56,374 nt of DNA from Mogibacterium sp. (GTDB lineage Bacteria > Bacillota > Clostridia > Peptostreptococcales > Anaerovoracaceae), in assembly GCA_017403955.1 (NCBI GenBank), contig JAFRDH010000001.1, positions 1 through 56,374 on the forward strand, given 5' to 3'. Below are positions 15,538-23,945 of the stretch, piece by piece (position 1 is the stretch's first letter; each line of letters starts with the position of its first letter). The notes beneath the pieces were generated by a model. That model was not told where the DNA came from. It saw only the letters and a list, made by a program, of their open reading frames with translations, and did not search any database. A program made the position numbers and the translations under genes.

Positions 15538-16689
15538 TTGAAAACAGAAGATATCAGAAGAATAAGAAAGAGAATAGATGCAACACTTGGCAATTTCCGC
15601 AGTATTTACGGCTGCTATGTCAATGGTGCAGGTGAGATCGTAACGACTATGGAGATCCCTGTGCTTGAAATGGAAACCGAGGAGAGAGAAATGTATTCTA
15701 CTATCCTCAAGAAGGTTTTGTCAGGCACACAGGGAAGAAATCAGATCAGCATTGAGATGCCGACTGACAAAGTAGGCAATAGTGATGAGCACACGCTTTT
15801 GATGGCACTCAAGAGTACTCAGGCAAGAGATGAGAACATGAGGGACCTTCTGTATCAGAGGATCATCGAATCGCTCGATATGGATGGCGAAAGTTACGTG
15901 ATAATACTCGCTGCAGATACATATGACCTGTATACTAAGGATGTCAAAGACGAGGAGTGGTCGGAAGAATCAAACGAGCAGTTCGAGTATTTTATATGTG
16001 CGATCTGTCCTGTCAAAACGTCAAAGGCAGTGCTCCAGTATCTGCCGGGTCAGCAGGAATTCCGCGGCATCTCCACAGGATCACTTCTTTCGGCACCGGC
16101 GCTTGGTTTCATGTTCCCGGTCCTCGAAGAAGGAAGCTCGGATATTTATCAGGTCCAGTATTATACTAAGAGCAGCTCAGAGAATCATGGAGAACTCATA
16201 ACGGCTCTGTTCATGGTAGAGAACCCACCGATGGCCGCAGAAGTCCAGAAAGAGACATTCAATTATACTTTGGCTGAATCCCTCGGCAAAGACTGCAGTC
16301 TGGATATTGTCACAACACTGCAGGCGCGACTCCTGGCAAGAGCAGAGGCGCTCAAAGAAGAGACCCCGTCTGCTGTAGCGGAAGTCGACATCGAGGACAT
16401 CGGAGAGATCCTGACTGATAAGGGTATTTCCGATGAGAAAGTCAAAGAATTCAGTGAAGCAGTGGGCGAACGTTTTGACGGTGCAGGCACTTTCAACATA
16501 GGCAATCTGGTGCAGAAGCGTGCTTTTGAAGTCAAAACACCTGAGACCAGGATCATAACAGCCTCGGAGAATGCCCTCAGGCTCAAAGTAAAAGAGATCG
16601 ATGGAATCACATACATTCTGATACCTGCCGGCGAGAGCGTGACAGTCAACGGAGTCGAGGTTTCAGTTCTGACCGAAGAGAATAAATAG
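15538..16689 (+). CDS. DUF4317 domain-containing protein
   Basis: A 383-residue soluble protein matching DUF4317, a family of unknown function common in Clostridia. Landmarks are the N-terminal EDIRRIRKRIDATLGNFRSI, the GCYVNGAGEIV segment, the central YFICAICPVKTSKAVLQYLP, and GFMFPVLEEGSSDIYQVQYYT. There is no signal peptide and no obvious enzyme motif. The start is TTG, chosen because AAAGGAG lies ten bases upstream and no nearer ATG fits the family N-terminus. It has its own promoter after the preceding terminator and lies 16 bases before a MATE exporter gene. Confidence 0.85.
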   Translation: MKTEDIRRIRKRIDATLGNFRSIYGCYVNGAGEIVTTMEIPVLEMETEEREMYSTILKKVLSGTQGRNQISIEMPTDKVGNSDEHTLLMALKSTQARDENMRDLLYQRIIESLDMDGESYVIILAADTYDLYTKDVKDEEWSEESNEQFEYFICAICPVKTSKAVLQYLPGQQEFRGISTGSLLSAPALGFMFPVLEEGSSDIYQVQYYTKSSSENHGELITALFMVENPPMAAEVQKETFNYTLAESLGKDCSLDIVTTLQARLLARAEALKEETPSAVAEVDIEDIGEILTDKGISDEKVKEFSEAVGERFDGAGTFNIGNLVQKRAFEVKTPETRIITASENALRLKVKEIDGITYILIPAGESVTVNGVEVSVLTEENK

Positions 16690-16705
16690 AGATAAGAAAC
16701 AATAG

Positions 16706-18061
16706 ATGGAAGAGATCAGGCAGGACAACAGAATAGATCTTCTGAACGGCAGTATCGCAAAGGGTCTGTTCTGGCTTGCTTTGCCGATAATGGGTTCGCA
16801 GTTCGTCGAAATGGCATATAATATGTTTGACACTATGTGGGTCGGACAGATAGGAAATCAGGCAGTGACAGCAGTCGGAACAGCCTGGTCATATATGTGG
16901 ATCAGTCAGGGCGTTGCGATGATACCTCAGATCGGCGGACAGGTAATGGCAGGTCAGGCGATCGGAGAGGGCGATATGTCCAAGGCCAGAAGATATGCGA
17001 GAGAATCGATACAGCTGATGCTCGCTCTGATGATCGCTTTCGGGCTCATTTGTATCGTTTTCAGACATCAGCTCATAGCCTTTTTCCATCTTCATGATAT
17101 GCTCACGGCTGCATCTGCTGAGAGATATCTTATGTTAGTCGCTCTGGGTTATCCGGTGATGGGCTTCAACTTTGTGATGCAGGGGCTTCTTACCGCAACA
17201 GGTGACAGCAAAACGTCCTTCAAGTACAATGCGGTCGGACTTGTCCTCAACATAATTCTTGATCCGCTGCTCATATTCGGGATCGGACCTTTCCCTGAGT
17301 GGGGAGTAAACGGCGCAGGGATCGCGACTGTTTTCTCTGAAACGATAGTCGCCATTATCTTTGCAAAGTTCATCATGCGCGATGACTATCTGTTTGCGGA
17401 TTTTGACCTGTTAGCACGTTCAGACAGGGAGGAGATATGGTATGTGGCAAAACTCGGAACTCCTCCGGCGCTCTTTTCTATAGCCTTCGCATTCATCACG
17501 ATGATAACGTCCAGATTCGTTGTGATATATGGTGATGCCGCTATAGCGGTGCAGAAGATCGGAGGCCAGATCGAATCTGTATCCTGGATGAGCTCAGACG
17601 GGTTCGCATATGCCATGAATTCCCTGACTGCACAGAACTACGGAGCAGGCAAATTCGACAGAGTCAGGGACGGTTTCAGGACCGGTACGTGGATGATGAC
17701 AGTATACGGGATCGCTGTCACAGCACTGCTGATAGTAGGCGCAGCGCCGATCTTCAGCATTTTCATCAATGAACCGGAGGTCATAGCAGGCGGGGCTGAT
17801 TATTTACGTATCGCCGGTATATCGCAGCTGTTCATATGCTACGAAATAGTCACTACGGGTGCTTTCAACGGCCTTGGCAAAACAAAGCTTCCGGCTGTCG
17901 TCAGTCTGATAACGACAGGTTCAAGGATACCGTTATTCTTCGTTTTTGTACCGTTAGTCGGAGGCATAAACGGGATATGGTGGGCGATGACGATAACAAG
18001 TATAATTAAGGGAACGATTCTTTTCGCTGCATATAAAAGGGAACTTAAGAGATTGAATTGA
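16706..18061 (+). CDS. MATE family efflux transporter
   Basis: A 451-residue integral membrane protein with twelve predicted helices, matching the multidrug and toxic compound extrusion family. The N-terminal half starts GLFWLALPIMGSQFVEMAYNMFDTMWVGQIG, written here only in part: ALPIMGSQFVEMAYN and DTMWVGQIG. The second half repeats the fold. Members export cationic drugs or metabolites with Na+ or H+ gradients. Its stop codon overlaps a possible TTG start of the radical SAM gene and the two are surely co-transcribed, so a biosynthesis-plus-export relation is possible. The exported compound is unknown. Confidence 0.92.
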   Translation: MEEIRQDNRIDLLNGSIAKGLFWLALPIMGSQFVEMAYNMFDTMWVGQIGNQAVTAVGTAWSYMWISQGVAMIPQIGGQVMAGQAIGEGDMSKARRYARESIQLMLALMIAFGLICIVFRHQLIAFFHLHDMLTAASAERYLMLVALGYPVMGFNFVMQGLLTATGDSKTSFKYNAVGLVLNIILDPLLIFGIGPFPEWGVNGAGIATVFSETIVAIIFAKFIMRDDYLFADFDLLARSDREEIWYVAKLGTPPALFSIAFAFITMITSRFVVIYGDAAIAVQKIGGQIESVSWMSSDGFAYAMNSLTAQNYGAGKFDRVRDGFRTGTWMMTVYGIAVTALLIVGAAPIFSIFINEPEVIAGGADYLRIAGISQLFICYEIVTTGAFNGLGKTKLPAVVSLITTGSRIPLFFVFVPLVGGINGIWWAMTITSIIKGTILFAAYKRELKRLN

Positions 18062-18075
18062 CAAAGGGTATTATT

Positions 18076-19170
18076 ATGGATGAAAGATTTGATTTACAGC
18101 AATATCTTACCGAAGGAGTAGAGCAGGTAGTTAAGGATGCGCTTAAGGCGACACTGAAAGATCCTCGCGAAAGTGCGTTTCTTGTAAAATTTGCGGCTGC
18201 CTGTGCTCATGCTGCCAAAAAGAGAGAGGCGAATGAAAAGGAAGGGCTTCACGTACCTTCTTATCTGATCGCCAGCATCACTTCAAGCTGCAACCTTCAT
18301 TGCGAAGGCTGCTATTCAAGGGCAAACAACGCAACGATCGACTGTGAGCCTTCAATGCAGCTCAATGCCGATGAATGGCAGAAGATCTTCAAAGATGCAG
18401 AGGATCTCGGAGTCAGCTTTATCCTACTGGCAGGTGGTGAGCCTATGCTGAGATGGGATGTTATCGAATCTGCAGGCAAAATGCAGAAGCTGATGTTCCC
18501 GGTATTCACAAACGGCACATTCATGACCGACAAACACATGGACCTTCTGGACAGATGCAGGAATATCGTTCCGGTGATAAGTATAGAAGGCGGTCGTGAG
18601 GAGACTGACGCAAGAAGAGGCGAGGGCGTCTATGATAAGGTCTCCGGCGTCATGGACAAGCTCTGCAGCAAAGGGATAATCTACGGAGTGTCCGTAACCG
18701 TAACTAAAGAAAATATCGGAGAAGTTTTCTCGGATGAATTCCTCGATTCGCTCAGATCACGCGGATGCAAAGCTGTATTCTATATCGAATTCGTGCCGGT
18801 ATCTGAAGAAGGTTCGCATCTTGCTCCTGATGATGCTGACAGAGAATTCATGGCCGGGCGGATCGATTCACTGCGCCGCAACAAGCAGGATATGATATAT
18901 ATTTCATTCCCGGGAGATGAGAAAAGCTCGGGTGGATGCCTGGCTGCCGGAAGGGGATTTTTCCATATAAACTCTCATGGCGGAGCTGAGCCTTGTCCGT
19001 TTTCACCATATTCAGATATAAATGTCAGGGACACATCACTCAGAGAAGCACTTGAGTCTAAGCTTTTCACTGCGCTGAGAAGCAGTGATATCCTGACGGA
19101 TGATCACATCGGAGGATGCGTTCTTAACGAAAAAAGGGATCAGATCGAATTATTACTGCAGCAGAAATAA
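18076..19170 (+). CDS. Radical SAM protein with C-terminal Cys-rich region
   Basis: A 364-residue radical SAM enzyme. The 4Fe-4S motif CxxxCxxC is Cys72, Cys76 and Cys79 (CNLHCEGCYSR). The glycine-rich GGEPMLRW motif lies about 50 residues on. The barrel runs to about residue 270, and the C-terminal part has GGCLAAGRGFFHINSHG, CPFSPYSD and GGCVL, probably an auxiliary cluster like SPASM proteins. About 60 N-terminal residues precede the first strand. The start at 18076 follows AAAGGG; a TTG at 18058 overlapping the MATE stop is possible. Such enzymes often modify peptides or cofactors, but no precursor peptide gene was noticed. The substrate is unknown. Confidence 0.88.
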   Translation: MDERFDLQQYLTEGVEQVVKDALKATLKDPRESAFLVKFAAACAHAAKKREANEKEGLHVPSYLIASITSSCNLHCEGCYSRANNATIDCEPSMQLNADEWQKIFKDAEDLGVSFILLAGGEPMLRWDVIESAGKMQKLMFPVFTNGTFMTDKHMDLLDRCRNIVPVISIEGGREETDARRGEGVYDKVSGVMDKLCSKGIIYGVSVTVTKENIGEVFSDEFLDSLRSRGCKAVFYIEFVPVSEEGSHLAPDDADREFMAGRIDSLRRNKQDMIYISFPGDEKSSGGCLAAGRGFFHINSHGGAEPCPFSPYSDINVRDTSLREALESKLFTALRSSDILTDDHIGGCVLNEKRDQIELLLQQK

Positions 19171-19184
19171 GCGAGGTGTGAATT

Positions 19185-20108
19185 ATGATCAGAGAACACG
19201 TGATCGTAGGTCTGGGAACAGAATTCCCGCTTCAGGGGATCAAGACTTTTCCTGAAGACATATCAACTCCTGTTCCGGCGGTCGTCATGGTCCACGGCTC
19301 AGGACCGAGCGACAGGGATGAAAGGGTGATGAAGCTTACTCCTTTCAAGGATCTGGCGGATGGGCTCGCCGGAAAGGGCATCGCCTCTATCCGTTATGAC
19401 AAAAGGACTTTTGCCCACAGGCGCAAAATGGCCAGACTCAAGGACCTGACTGTCAAAGAGGAGACTATCGAAGACGCGATCCTCGCACTTGAATTATTAA
19501 GAGAAGATCCTCGGATCGATAATGACAATATCTATATACTCGGGCATAGTATGGGCGCGATGCTTGCACCAAGGATCGATGCTGAAGGCGGGAATGCCAA
19601 AGGCCTTATCATGATGGCAGGCACTCCTTACAGACTGGAAGAAGTAGTATTAAGACAGCTGAAACAGAGCCGGGGGAGCAACTCTGCCCTGAAATGGGTC
19701 ATCGGTCTTGAGAATAAGATCATTGCAAAGCAATTCGCCGGACTATATCAGATGACTGATGAAGAAGCGAAGAAAAAGAGATTCGGGGGCACATTGCCGC
19801 TGTACTATTTCAAGGAAATGGGACAGAAAACAGCGACAGATTATCTGCTTGAGAATACTAAGCCCGTTCTGATAATGCAGGGAGAAAGAGATTTTCAGGT
19901 GCTGGCTGATGATGACTTCAGGAAGTTCCGTGAACTTATCGGGGATCGTGAAAATACAGAATTCAAACTTTATCCGGGACTTGATCACGTATTTGTTGAG
20001 GCTCTCTATGACGACATCCTCAAAGCCTCTAAAGAATATTCAGTAGAGCGCCATATCGGCGAGGCCGTGACCGGTGATATCGCAGAGTTCATTATGCAGC
20101 ACAGATAA
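19185..20108 (+). CDS. Alpha/beta hydrolase
   Basis: A 307-residue serine hydrolase. The oxyanion segment is VVMVHGSGPSDRDE, the nucleophile elbow GHSMGAM with Ser122, and the later acid and histidine lie in MQGERDFQVLADDDF and YPGLDHVFVE. This resembles the BAAT/dienelactone-hydrolase-like esterases of Bacillota that lack a signal peptide. GCGAGG lies eight bases before the ATG. The gene follows the radical SAM gene by 14 bases and is followed by a small unknown gene. It is an esterase or peptidase of unknown specificity; I see no feature that decides which. Confidence 0.87.
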   Translation: MIREHVIVGLGTEFPLQGIKTFPEDISTPVPAVVMVHGSGPSDRDERVMKLTPFKDLADGLAGKGIASIRYDKRTFAHRRKMARLKDLTVKEETIEDAILALELLREDPRIDNDNIYILGHSMGAMLAPRIDAEGGNAKGLIMMAGTPYRLEEVVLRQLKQSRGSNSALKWVIGLENKIIAKQFAGLYQMTDEEAKKKRFGGTLPLYYFKEMGQKTATDYLLENTKPVLIMQGERDFQVLADDDFRKFRELIGDRENTEFKLYPGLDHVFVEALYDDILKASKEYSVERHIGEAVTGDIAEFIMQHR

Positions 20109-20131
20109 CATTGTTCTTAAGGGGGAAAACT

Positions 20132-20341
20132 ATGAAAGTATATGACGAGGTATGGGCTGTGGAAGCAAATCGCGTCGTTCAGTTTTTCAAAGAACATCGC
20201 GGTGATGTAACGATAATCACTTTGCCTGACAAAACTGTCGGATCGATGACAATGCCGCAGACGCAGGTGATCATCCAGGGAGAGAACGCTGACGAGCTGT
20301 ACTGGCAATTCCGCATGCATTTCATGACGGCAGGAGGCTAG
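20132..20341 (+). CDS. Small conserved protein of unknown function
   Basis: A 69-residue soluble protein. I do not recognise a family. The sequence looks like an alpha/beta fold: a helix with VEANRVVQFFKEH, a strand DVTIITLPDKTV, a strand QTQVIIQGENA and a final helix ELYWQFRMHFMTAGG. The ATG at 20132 is clear because AAGGGGG lies seven bases upstream; a longer reading has no good site. It is the last gene before a terminator and is likely co-transcribed with the hydrolase gene 23 bases upstream. Confidence 0.65.
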   Translation: MKVYDEVWAVEANRVVQFFKEHRGDVTIITLPDKTVGSMTMPQTQVIIQGENADELYWQFRMHFMTAGG

Positions 20342-20358
20342 AAATTAATACACAATTT

Positions 20359-20390
20359 GAGCCCGCATAAAAAGCGCGGCTCTTTTATTT
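20359..20390 (+). terminator. Rho-independent terminator
   Basis: GAGCC-CGC pairs with GCG-C-GGCTC (20374-20382) with one bulged C, followed by TTTTATTTT. Confidence 0.75.
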
Positions 20391-20402
20391 TGCTCGTAAA
20401 AA

Positions 20403-20433
20403 TGTGATAATAAGAGAAACTTGCATTATCACA
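20403..20433 (+). promoter_or_regulatory. Inverted repeat over the promoter of the SpoVK-like gene
   Basis: TGTGATAAT (20403-20411) and ATTATCACA (20425-20433) form a perfect 9-bp inverted repeat with a 13-base spacer. The left arm overlaps an extended -10 (TG-A-TAATAA). It could be an operator or, in RNA, a leader hairpin. Confidence 0.5.
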
Positions 20434-20455
20434 ATAAAGGGAAGGATTTTCTGAT

Positions 20456-21646
20456 ATGAGAGATATCAAAGACGACCTTAAAGATATTTATCGCGATTTC
20501 TACGGACCGGGCTCAGATGACGATACACCGAGGATCGACCACCATCTGAAACGCGATTCCGCACATAATGACAGACGCAGGGATCTGCCTGATAACAAGA
20601 TCACTCCGAAAGATGATCATAAGGACAGCTCCGATTTTCAGGAACTCGAGACCGAAGTCGTGACTCAAACTGAATTCAAAGTTCAGACCGCACCTGCAGC
20701 TAAGGAAGAGAAGCCTGCTGAACCTGAGAAATCAGGCATGGAAGAACTCAACGAACTCATTGGACTCAAGACTGTCAAGCATGATGTCGAGGAACTTGTC
20801 GGGCTTGCCAAAGTCAGGAAAATGCGTCAGGAAAAGGGCATGAAAACAGTCCCTGTTTCACTGCATCTTGTTTTCTCCGGAAATCCGGGAACAGGCAAAA
20901 CTACAGTTGCGAGGATCCTTGCTAAATTGTACAAAGAGATCGGCATTCTCTCGACCGGACAGCTGGTCGAAACCGACCGTTCCGGACTTGTTGCAGGCTA
21001 TGTAGGACAGACCGCGATCAAGACTCAGGGCAAGATAGAAGAAGCAATGGGCGGAGTCCTCTTTATCGATGAGGCCTACACTCTCAATCAGGAAGGTGAG
21101 AACTTCGGTCAGGAGGCTATCGACACGATCCTCAAGGCGATGGAAGACCATCGTGATGAGTTCGTAGTTATAGTTGCCGGTTATACTGAACTGATGAAAG
21201 CTTTCGTAGAGAGTAATCCGGGCCTCAGATCGAGATTCAATAAATTCTTCGAATTCCCTGATTATACGGTCGATGAACTGCAGGCGATATTCGATCTCCA
21301 GTGCAAAAAATACCAGTATAAACTGACGGAAGAGGCCGAGAAGGCAGTTCGTGAGGAGATCATAAGACTAGAGGCGTTCAAGGGCGAGAACTTTGCTAAT
21401 GCCAGAGAGGTAAGAAATCTCTTCGAGAAGATAATCACCAACCAGGCAGCAAGGGTCTCAAATCTTGAGAATGTCGATGAGGAGACACTGACGACGATCA
21501 CGATCGAGGACCTCAAAGACTCGGAAGACCCTGCGGATAACGCAGATACGATCAAGCTAGAAGTATATGAAGCTCCGGAAGAACCGACAGAAACTCCTGA
21601 GGAACCTGTGGATCCGGAAACTGACGATCAGGAGAAAGGCGAATAA
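20456..21646 (+). CDS. AAA family ATPase, SpoVK/CbbX-like
   Basis: A 396-residue AAA+ ATPase. The first about 95 residues are highly charged and probably disordered. The AAA module has Walker A GNPGTGKTT (142-150), Walker B GVLFIDEAY (200-208), a sensor region VIVAGYTELM and an arginine finger in NPGLRSRFNKFFEF. The closest group is stage V sporulation protein K and Rubisco activase CbbX, hexameric remodelling ATPases. Because many non-sporulating Bacillota keep such genes, this alone does not show sporulation. A Pro/Glu-rich acidic tail follows residue 350. The stop overlaps the ATG of the next hydrolase gene by one base. The client protein is unknown. Confidence 0.88.
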   Translation: MRDIKDDLKDIYRDFYGPGSDDDTPRIDHHLKRDSAHNDRRRDLPDNKITPKDDHKDSSDFQELETEVVTQTEFKVQTAPAAKEEKPAEPEKSGMEELNELIGLKTVKHDVEELVGLAKVRKMRQEKGMKTVPVSLHLVFSGNPGTGKTTVARILAKLYKEIGILSTGQLVETDRSGLVAGYVGQTAIKTQGKIEEAMGGVLFIDEAYTLNQEGENFGQEAIDTILKAMEDHRDEFVVIVAGYTELMKAFVESNPGLRSRFNKFFEFPDYTVDELQAIFDLQCKKYQYKLTEEAEKAVREEIIRLEAFKGENFANAREVRNLFEKIITNQAARVSNLENVDEETLTTITIEDLKDSEDPADNADTIKLEVYEAPEEPTETPEEPVDPETDDQEKGE

Positions 21647-22464
21647 TGAGACCATTTCTGAACGCCCGCAATGAGAATATTCAGATAGGGGACACCGATT
21701 GCGACTATATCAGTTTCGGAAATGGCCGCAATGTTCTTATCATGCTTCCGGGCGTCGGAGATGGATTCAAGACTGCGAAAGGTGTTGCAGTTCCTTTCGC
21801 CCTGATGTACAGGAAATTCGCTGAGCATTTCAAAGTCTATGTCTTCAGCAGACGCAATAAAATGCCTGAAGGCTTCACAACAGATGATATGGCTGACGAT
21901 ATAAGCGAGATCATGGAAAAGCTTGGGATCGTATCAGCCCATGTCTTCGGTGTATCCCAGGGCGGCATGATCTCACAGAAGCTGGCGATCCGTCATCCTG
22001 ACAAAGTCAGGAGTCTTGTTCTTGCGGTCACCGCATCAAGAGCAAATGATGTCATGCGGGAGGCGCTCGGAACTTGGCTTGAAATGGCAGACAAGGATGA
22101 TTACAAAGGCATCATGATGGATACTGCCGAAAGGTCATACACAGGGTCATACCGGGATCGCGGCAAATTGATCAATAATTTCATCGCTCTGGCCAAACCG
22201 AAAGACTACACAAGATTCAGGATACTTTGCAATTCATGTCTTGAGCATGATGCATATGATGACCTTGACAAAATAACCTGCCCGACATTTATCATCGGCG
22301 CGGGTCAGGACATGGTGCTCGGACGGGGAGCTTCGATCGAGATGAATGAAAAAATAAAAGGCAGCGAGCTGTTTATTTATGAAGGCTACAGTCACGGTGT
22401 TTATGAACAGGCAAAGGATTTTAATAACAGAGTCCTTGGATTCCTGACACTGCAGACGATGTAA
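21646..22464 (+). CDS. Alpha/beta hydrolase
   Basis: A 272-residue alpha/beta hydrolase. The oxyanion turn is IMLPGVGDGF, the nucleophile Ser104 lies in VFGVSQGGMIS, the acid is in IIGAGQDMVLG and the histidine in YEGYSHGVYEQ, so a full triad is visible. The length and cap fit the proline iminopeptidase/homoserine-acetyltransferase-like class of small esterases. It begins one base inside the AAA ATPase gene (TAATG) and is followed 14 bases later by an EamA transporter gene. It has no signal peptide and therefore acts in the cytoplasm. The substrate is unknown. Confidence 0.88.
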   Translation: MRPFLNARNENIQIGDTDCDYISFGNGRNVLIMLPGVGDGFKTAKGVAVPFALMYRKFAEHFKVYVFSRRNKMPEGFTTDDMADDISEIMEKLGIVSAHVFGVSQGGMISQKLAIRHPDKVRSLVLAVTASRANDVMREALGTWLEMADKDDYKGIMMDTAERSYTGSYRDRGKLINNFIALAKPKDYTRFRILCNSCLEHDAYDDLDKITCPTFIIGAGQDMVLGRGASIEMNEKIKGSELFIYEGYSHGVYEQAKDFNNRVLGFLTLQTM

Positions 22465-22478
22465 AGGGACCGGAAGTA

Positions 22479-23360
22479 ATGGATAAAAAAGGGAAAGAGG
22501 CATTGGCAGGCGATGCTATGATGCTTGGGGCTACCATGATATTCGGGGCTATTACGATTTTTTCCAAGCAGATTTTGGCTGAGCTTGAAATCTTCAACAT
22601 GGTGGCGCTGAGATTTTTGATAGCGTTTGCGGCCTGCTTCATCGTATTCCGCAGGCGTTACCGCTCAGTTGACAAAGAAACGACCCTCCACGCGGCAACA
22701 TTGGGGACGTTTCTTTTTGTTTCTTATCTGTGTATGGTGATCGGCTGTAAATATACTACTGCGTCAAATGCAGGATTCATGATGAGCCTTGTTGCATTTT
22801 TTACACCCCTTATAGTGTGGGCTCAGGAAAGGAAGGCTCCGTCGCTCAGGCAGACATCAAGCATATTGATCACATTGATCGGTGTCGGCCTTATGTGTCT
22901 CTCGGGCAGCCTGACACTTAATAAAGGGGACGCTGCATGCATACTCAGTGCATTGTTCTATTCCTTACAGATGCTGTATACCGAAAGATATGCAGAAAAG
23001 CATGACCATGTTGTGCTCGGGACATTCCAGCTGATCTTCGTTGCAGCATACGGACTTGTTTTATCGCTCCTGCTTGAAGACAGCTTCAGACTTCCGGCAA
23101 GCCCTGCGGGATGGTGGCAGCTTATGTATCTTGCACTGGGATGCGGCGCGCTCGGATTTATCTTGCAGACCACCGCGGAAAAACTGAGTTCTGCGGGACA
23201 CAGCACAGTAATATATGCTTCGCAGCCTGTATTCGTGGCAGTTTTCTCCTACCTGATGCTGGGTGAATCTATCTCGGTCAGGCAGATCATAGGGATCATT
23301 ATAGTATTCGCCGGTGTCCTGATAACGGTAAAACCGGCAAAAGACGCTTCAGAGGCTTGA
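22479..23360 (+). CDS. EamA/DMT family transporter
   Basis: A 293-residue membrane protein with ten predicted helices arranged as two EamA repeats. The first starts GDAMMLGATMIFGAITIFSK and the second contains GALGFILQTTAEKLSSAGH, with VFVAVFSYLMLGE shortly after; both are typical of the drug/metabolite transporter superfamily. Members export amino acids, nucleosides or other metabolites. The gene lies in a tight operon between a hydrolase gene and mnmM. Transport direction and substrate cannot be read from the sequence. Confidence 0.9.
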   Translation: MDKKGKEALAGDAMMLGATMIFGAITIFSKQILAELEIFNMVALRFLIAFAACFIVFRRRYRSVDKETTLHAATLGTFLFVSYLCMVIGCKYTTASNAGFMMSLVAFFTPLIVWAQERKAPSLRQTSSILITLIGVGLMCLSGSLTLNKGDAACILSALFYSLQMLYTERYAEKHDHVVLGTFQLIFVAAYGLVLSLLLEDSFRLPASPAGWWQLMYLALGCGALGFILQTTAEKLSSAGHSTVIYASQPVFVAVFSYLMLGESISVRQIIGIIIVFAGVLITVKPAKDASEA

Positions 23361-23361
23361 A

Positions 23362-23931
23362 ATGAGTAATCTTATAACAAAAACAACAGAGCTGGCTATG
23401 GCAGTCACTCTCAAATATATAGAGCAAGGAGATACCGTCATAGATGCCACGTGCGGGACCGGACAGGATACAGTCTCGTTGGCGGTGGCAGTGGGCAAGG
23501 AAGGAACGGTCTATGCTTTCGACATCCAGAAGAAAGCTCTGCTCCTGACAGAAGCACGTCTTCGCGCTCACGGCTTTTCGAATGTACGTATCATACCGGA
23601 ATCTTTTGTATCGATGAGATCCCATATAGCCGGGGGCAGTGCGGCGGCTGTTGTGTTCAATCTGGGCTATCTGCCGGGAGGGGACCATAGTATAACGACA
23701 ACAGCTGAAACGACCTTAGAAGGGCTGAAATGCGCGCTGGATACGATCCGCCCGGGTGGGATCGTTACGGTCGTGCTGTATGACGGCCATGAAGAAGGAT
23801 CAGCAGAGAAGAAGCAAGTCCTTGAATGGGCTGAGTCACTTGATACGAAAAAGTATCATGCTGCGTATGTAAGCCTTCTGAATCAACAGAACAATCCTCC
23901 TGAGATCCTATGGATCACAAGGAAACACTAA
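23362..23931 (+). CDS. mnmM: tRNA 5-aminomethyl-2-thiouridine methyltransferase-like (YtqB family)
   Basis: A 189-residue class I SAM methyltransferase of the YtqB/rRNA-methylase-like family, which in Bacillus subtilis is MnmM. That enzyme methylates 5-aminomethyl-2-thiouridine at the wobble position of tRNAs. Evidence is motif I VIDATCGTGQDTVSLA, then VYAFDIQKKAL, and the family-specific NLGYLPGGDHSITTTAETT. The C-terminal NNPPEILWITRK is also conserved. The gene starts one base after the transporter stop and overlaps no partner. The assignment rests on these motifs; the specific activity is inherited from the B. subtilis protein. Confidence 0.85.
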   Translation: MSNLITKTTELAMAVTLKYIEQGDTVIDATCGTGQDTVSLAVAVGKEGTVYAFDIQKKALLLTEARLRAHGFSNVRIIPESFVSMRSHIAGGSAAAVVFNLGYLPGGDHSITTTAETTLEGLKCALDTIRPGGIVTVVLYDGHEEGSAEKKQVLEWAESLDTKKYHAAYVSLLNQQNNPPEILWITRKH

Positions 23932-23945
23932 TCAAGGAGATCATC

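Noticed and set aside
20456-21646. Proof of sporulation from a SpoVK-like ATPase
   Set aside because: The AAA family is widespread outside spore formers, and no other sporulation gene is visible.
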